A DNA stretch of 34,667 nt from a virus. Under the pieces are notes generated by a model. The model was not told where the DNA came from and ran no database searches. It worked only from the letters and a program-made list of their open reading frames with translations. The DNA is taken from positions 1 to 34,667 of the IMG/VR virus record IMGVR_UViG_3300044729_004265. One strand, given 5' to 3'. The position numbers were made by a program, and so were the translations under genes. Positions 31,281 to 34,667 of this stretch are shown one piece after another; the first letter of the stretch is position 1, and the number at the start of each line of letters is the position of its first letter.

Positions 31281-31641
31281 GCTTTGACTCCTTCTTCAAC
31301 GTTGCCAGGTACTTGTCGTACCTGTCATCGGCAATTGCGATCAACCGTTTGTAGAACCGGCGCTGATCAGCACCACCCTTGTCCCCTCCCGCCAGCAGAA
31401 TGGCTTGCCGCTTGGGATCGAAGGCAAAGGCTACGCGCCAGACCTCCCCATTCCAGTCAAACCGCAACTCTTTCATGTTGGCGTGGCGTGAGCCCTTGAG
31501 AGTGTCCGCCGCCGGCCGCCCCAGGTTGGGACCAAACTGCGCCAGCAGGTTGGCGTGAGCCAGAACTTCGTCCTGCAAGTCCTCTGCCAACAAGGCCAGC
31601 TCGTCGTCAAAGTCATCGTGAAGGATTACGGTCCAGCGCAT
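31261..31641 (-). CDS. HigB/RelE-type toxin
   Basis: A 126-residue toxin of the phage-derived Gp49/HigB branch. It has MRWTVILHDDFDDELALL, a GPNLGRPAADTLKGS segment, the core KELRFDWNGEVWRVAFAFDPKR and GGDKGGADQRRFYKRLI (in parts), all common in this family. It would cleave mRNA or otherwise block translation when the antitoxin decays. The gene starts at the predicted transcription start, so its mRNA may be leaderless. It lies between Thoeris and the second recombinase and may stabilise this cargo region. Confidence 0.85.
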   Translation of the reverse strand: MRWTVILHDDFDDELALLAEDLQDEVLAHANLLAQFGPNLGRPAADTLKGSRHANMKELRFDWNGEVWRVAFAFDPKRQAILLAGGDKGGADQRRFYKRLIAIADDRYDKYLATLKKESKHGKKTR

Positions 31642-31647
31642 GCGTAG

Positions 31648-31676
31648 ATTATGGCTTTAATGCCATATGTAGTCAA
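31648..31676 (-). promoter_or_regulatory. Promoter and operator of the HigBA-type operon
   Basis: On the minus strand TTGACT (31676-31671) and CATAAT (31653-31648) are 17 bases apart, each one change from consensus. The inverted repeat TATGGC / GCCATA occupies 31650-31667, within the spacer and -10 element, a natural operator for the antitoxin. The toxin ATG lies seven bases after the -10, so transcription probably begins on or next to it. Confidence 0.7.
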
Positions 31677-31740
31677 GACCATGTCAGCTTCCAGCCGCCA
31701 AGCGAGCTTCATGAAGCACTGGATCTGAGATCATTCAGTG

Positions 31741-33144
31741 ATGTCCGATACGCACGAGTACGCAACACCCCCTGCCAGAAAGCGCTGTGCGGTGTACACG
31801 CGCGTCTCCGTCGACGACGGCAATTACGGTGAGATCGGCTCCACCGATGTGCAGTTCATGGCCTGCCATGAGCTGATCGCCTCGCAACGGGGCCAGGGCT
31901 GGCAGGCGTGCGACCGGCTCTACGAGGACAAAGGGGTCTCTGGCAGTCATCTGGAAAGACCGGGCCTGCAAAAACTGCTGGCCGATGTTTGTGATCGCCG
32001 CGTTGATGTGGTCGTTGTGCACCGGCTCGATCGTTTGACCCGCCATCTGGGTGACCTACAAAAGCTCATGGAACTGTTCGAGCAGCACGGTGTGGCACTG
32101 GTCTCGGTCACACAGTCCCTCGACACCACGGATTTGCATGGGCGGCTGGCGCTGAACCTGCTGACGTCGTTTGCGCAGTTCGAGCGTGAACTCATTGGCG
32201 AGCGTAGCCGTGAAAAGCGCGCAGCGACGCGCCGCCAGGGGGTTTGGTACGGAAATGCACCGCCCCTGGGCTACACCCTTGTGCGTCAACGCCTAGTGGT
32301 CGACCCGAAGGAGGCCGAGGTGGTGCGCGGCATCTTCAAGGGTTTTGTGGATCAGGATGCAGTCACTGCCTTGATCAAAGACCTGGCCGATCGCGGCATC
32401 AAAACCAAACGCTGGAAAACCCAAGCTGGGCAGTCGCGCGGCGGGCGGCCATTTGATCGCAACGCCCTGTACAAAGTGCTCAACAACCGCGTGTACATCG
32501 GCGAGATGTTTTACGACGATGCTTGGCACACCGGCGACCACGAAGCCATCGTACCGGCAGAGCTGTGGGCCAAGGTCCACGCCCTGATGAAGTCACGCGC
32601 CCGGCGCACCGGCGTCAGCAACACCCCTACCCCCGACAGCGCCTTCATGCTCAAGGGCCTGATCGTGGACGCCAGTGGTCGGGCGATGTCGCCCTGCCTG
32701 TCTTCCGCCTACAAGAACCAGCACTACACGTACTACGTGTCACAAAACGATATTGCCGTGGGCGCTGGCACATCGGGCGTTCCGCGAATTGCCACCCGCA
32801 AAATCCACGCAGCGGTCTGGTCTTACATTCGCGAAGGCCTTCGCGATCCGCAGCCCTGGTTTGACGCACTGCCACCCGCGTTGACCTCACACCCAAGCTT
32901 TGATCGGCAGATCATGGCGGGGCGTTTGCGCAAGGTAGAGGCCGCGATCGACAAGTTGTTCCCTGCGAATCAAACGGCACTGCTTCGCCAGCTGGTGGAA
33001 CAAGTCGTGGTGGACAAAAAGCACATCACGGTTCGGCTGAGCGCCAAGGGCATTTTTGGGTTGATGCTGGAGTTGCTGGATGAGTCCTACCTCAGGCAGG
33101 TGAAAAAGCGCTTGGCTGACACCGCGAATGAGAGTGGTGCGTGA
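31741..33144 (+). CDS. Large serine recombinase (second copy)
   Basis: A 467-residue recombinase of the same type as the one at 26518 but clearly diverged. The catalytic domain has CAVYTRVSVDDGN with nucleophile Ser23 and VVVHRLDRLTRHLGDL. The recombinase domain has PPLGYTLVRQRL and NNRVYIGEMFYDDAW. A C-terminal AIDKLFPANQTALLRQLVE helix mirrors the first copy. ATG at 31741 is preferred over the GTG just before it; neither has a strong ribosome site. It is the last element gene before tRNA-Phe, so it may be the true integrase for this boundary or belong to a second element. Confidence 0.88.
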   Translation: MSDTHEYATPPARKRCAVYTRVSVDDGNYGEIGSTDVQFMACHELIASQRGQGWQACDRLYEDKGVSGSHLERPGLQKLLADVCDRRVDVVVVHRLDRLTRHLGDLQKLMELFEQHGVALVSVTQSLDTTDLHGRLALNLLTSFAQFERELIGERSREKRAATRRQGVWYGNAPPLGYTLVRQRLVVDPKEAEVVRGIFKGFVDQDAVTALIKDLADRGIKTKRWKTQAGQSRGGRPFDRNALYKVLNNRVYIGEMFYDDAWHTGDHEAIVPAELWAKVHALMKSRARRTGVSNTPTPDSAFMLKGLIVDASGRAMSPCLSSAYKNQHYTYYVSQNDIAVGAGTSGVPRIATRKIHAAVWSYIREGLRDPQPWFDALPPALTSHPSFDRQIMAGRLRKVEAAIDKLFPANQTALLRQLVEQVVVDKKHITVRLSAKGIFGLMLELLDESYLRQVKKRLADTANESGA

Positions 33145-33440
33145 CTTTTTCATATTTTTTCTGCTCTCTGCGCTGGGTTAGCAAAACCCGGCGGGTGCCA
33201 AAGCAGTTCCAAAACAGGCTCCAGCAGACAACCCGTAACCTGTTGATTTATATAGACGTCAAGCCCGAGAAAAAGCGGCAGCCTGCGGACTTCGCCCAAT
33301 TTCTCTGTTTCGATATCTCGAGAGAAAGTGGCCAGGGTGCTCGCGATATTGGCCGATAAGCCGAAACTGCAATCACCCGTGAAGTCCTCAAGAGCCATAA
33401 ACTTTCTCAAACTCTACGCGGACTTACCTGCGTTTAGGCG
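33145..33440. other. Gene-free stretch at the likely element boundary
   Basis: About 300 bases between the second recombinase and the tRNA terminator. The first part is T-rich (CTTTTTCATATTTTTT), followed by a weak hairpin CTGGGTT / AACCCGG at 33174-33192 and an inverted repeat TTCTCT / AGAGAA near 33300-33330. No gene is supported. The attachment site for the right end may be in this stretch or in the tRNA; I cannot locate it without the other end. Confidence 0.4.
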
Positions 33441-33474
33441 AAAAAAAACCTCCACCTGAGAGGAGGTGGAGGTT
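33441..33474 (-). terminator. Intrinsic terminator of tRNA-Phe
   Basis: AACCTCCACCT (33447-33457) and AGGTGGAGGTT (33464-33474) form a perfect 11 bp stem with a 6-base loop. Eight T follow on the minus strand. It lies five bases after the tRNA 3' end and clearly ends the tRNA transcript. Confidence 0.92.
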
Positions 33475-33479
33475 GTGTA

Positions 33480-33555
<76 letters not shown>

Positions 33556-33588
33556 GTGGGAGGCAGACTATACCACTGCCGCCTCGGC

Positions 33589-33780
33589 TCACTCGGGGCT
33601 GGGTTTGAGTTTGTCCCGCTCTTGCTTGAACTTGTCGTAGTCGGGCAGGCGCTGGTTGTCGGGTGGGCTGGGCTCGCGGCGGATTTGCTGCTGCTGGCGG
33701 ATGCCTTCGTACACGCCTTGCTCGGTCACCACACCACAGGCGGTCTGCGTCAACAACATCAGGGCGAAGAGGCTTCTCAT
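33589..33780 (-). CDS. Small lipoprotein
   Basis: A 63-residue protein with a lipoprotein signal: MRSLFALMLLTQTACG, where the lipobox ends at Cys15. The mature part is hydrophilic with EGIRQQQQIRREPSPPDNQR and a charged KFKQERDKLKPSPE end. It would be anchored in the inner or outer membrane. The longer open frame to 34044 lies antisense to the ABC gene and is not used. The gene is upstream of tRNA-Phe on the same strand, probably host DNA. Its function is unknown. Confidence 0.75.
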   Translation of the reverse strand: MRSLFALMLLTQTACGVVTEQGVYEGIRQQQQIRREPSPPDNQRLPDYDKFKQERDKLKPSPE

Positions 33781-33831
33781 GGCGATCACTGTAATGCAAC
33801 AAGGCACAATGCGGGCTCTAGCGAGCGACCC

Positions 33832-34667
33832 ATGAACGAACCTCAACTCCGTTGCACCCACCTGACCAAGCGCTTTGGCGACAACCTGGTGGTGGACGAC
33901 CTGTCTTTTGAACTGCAGCCCGGCGAATGCCTGGGCGTCATCGGCCCCAACGGCGCGGGCAAAACCACCACCTTCCGCATGTGTCTGGGGCTGACCGCGC
34001 CCGACAGCGGCAGTGTGAATGTGTTTGGCTTGTCCATGCCCCAAGATGCCTTGGCCATCAAAGAACGCTTAGGTGTCGTGAGCCAATTCGACACCTTGGA
34101 CCCGGATTTCTCTTGCGCCGAAAACCTGATGGTCTACGGCCGTTATTTCGGTATGCGCCGCTCCGACATCCAAAGCCGCATTCCGTCGTTGCTTGAATTT
34201 GCCGCTTTGAGCCACAAGGCCAACGCCAAGCCTGGCGAGTTGTCTGGCGGCATGAAGCGCCGCCTGAGCTTGGCCCGTTCGCTGATCAACAACCCGTCGT
34301 TGCTGTTGCTGGACGAACCGACCACCGGCCTGGACCCGCAAGCGCGGCACCTGATGTGGGAACGCTTGCAACAACTTTTGCAACAAGGCAAATCGATTTT
34401 GCTGACCACGCATTTCATGGACGAGGCCGAGCGCCTGTGTGACCGCTTGTTGGTGGTGGACCATGGCCGCAAGATTGCCGAGGGCAAACCACGTGATTTG
34501 ATTGCCCAGCACCTGGAGCCCGATGTGGTCGAGGTGTATGGCGGCGACACGCAAGCGTTGTCGCAAGGCGACTTGCGGGCCCATGCCCAGCGCATCGAGG
34601 TGAGCGGCGACACGGTGTTTTTCTACACCCAAACTGCGCAGCCTTTGTTGCAAGCTTTGTTGGCCTA
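33832..34667 (+). CDS. ABC transporter ATPase, NodI-like (partial)
   Basis: The first 278 codons of an ABC ATPase cut by the right edge. Walker A is GPNGAGKTT (39-47), the Q-loop follows in GVVSQFDTLDPDF, the signature is LSGGMKRRLSLAR (about 139-151), Walker B is LLLLDEPTTGLDP, and the H-loop is LLTTHFMDEAERLCD. The DFSCAENLMVYGRYFG segment and overall plan match the NodI/DrrA-type exporters, which pair with an ABC-2 membrane protein usually encoded next. Substrate is unknown. It is divergent from the lipoprotein gene and looks like ordinary chromosome, marking the host side of the boundary. Confidence 0.9.
   Translation, partial: MNEPQLRCTHLTKRFGDNLVVDDLSFELQPGECLGVIGPNGAGKTTTFRMCLGLTAPDSGSVNVFGLSMPQDALAIKERLGVVSQFDTLDPDFSCAENLMVYGRYFGMRRSDIQSRIPSLLEFAALSHKANAKPGELSGGMKRRLSLARSLINNPSLLLLDEPTTGLDPQARHLMWERLQQLLQQGKSILLTTHFMDEAERLCDRLLVVDHGRKIAEGKPRDLIAQHLEPDVVEVYGGDTQALSQGDLRAHAQRIEVSGDTVFFYTQTAQPLLQALLA

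Noticed and set aside
33174-33192. Terminator for the second recombinase
   Set aside because: The CTGGGTT/AACCCGG hairpin is weak and has no T tract after it.
33150-33410. An 86-codon minus-strand frame at the element boundary
   Set aside because: No family, no convincing ribosome site, and it overlaps the end of the recombinase region and T-rich DNA; likely chance.

Overview
The window is most of a temperate, lambda-like tailed prophage lying against a bacterial tRNA-Phe gene. The host is probably a betaproteobacterium of the Burkholderiales (Comamonadaceae-like). That is inferred from the high GC, the tRNA-Phe sequence, and the family mix of ParB-methylase fusions, a P4-type primase and DUF2924/DUF3489 proteins; no rRNA is present to prove it. 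The left edge cuts the prophage inside a tail gene, so only its right boundary can be in view.

Layout. (1) 1-8680, minus strand: packaging and head genes in lambda order, read right to left: small terminase, large terminase, gpW, portal, S49 protease with a nested scaffold, gpD, capsid gpE, head-tail joining, gpZ-like, gpU-like and tail tube. Most stops and starts overlap by 1-4 bases. (2) 8840-11367, plus strand: an accessory island inverted relative to the late genes (DUF6900, DUF3489, three unknowns and a ParD/RelE-type toxin-antitoxin pair). (3) 11375-15056, minus: two ParB-methyltransferase fusions around an M15 peptidase, with a PD-(D/E)XK nuclease coupled to the second methyltransferase. 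(4) 15057-15485: gene-free control region with a terminator-like hairpin and GGTAACC repeats. (5) 15486-22520, minus: replication and recombination operon (HTH protein, Sak4-like ATPase, SSB-like protein, PD-(D/E)XK Fe-S nuclease, P4-type primase-helicase, RuvC-like resolvase). An array of ACGTTCTGCA repeats lies upstream. (6) 22719-25615, minus: a LexA/CI-like S24 repressor with its own promoter and a perfect GAAC-N4-GTTC operator, two co-transcribed unknown genes, and a terminator. (7) 25821-28304, plus: DUF2924, large serine recombinase and HTH protein. (8) 28377-30443, minus, visibly more AT-rich: a complete two-gene type I Thoeris defence system (ThsA SIR2-SLOG and ThsB TIR). (9) 30924-33144: a HigB/HigA-type toxin-antitoxin pair and a second, different large serine recombinase. 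(10) 33441-34667: tRNA-Phe with its terminator, a small lipoprotein and an ABC transporter ATPase, probably host sequence.

How it fits together. The S24 repressor has the Ala-Gly cleavage site and Ser/Lys dyad of SOS-cleavable repressors, so induction probably follows DNA damage. The replication operon then reads leftward toward the late genes. The control region at 15057-15485, with a hairpin in front of the first late gene, is where a late activator or antiterminator would be expected to act. The right end, around the two recombinases, carries the cargo: Thoeris and a toxin-antitoxin pair. The lysogen may thereby protect its host against other phages. The least explained parts are the two unknown genes behind the repressor, the methyltransferase/nuclease cluster, and the presence of two serine recombinases.
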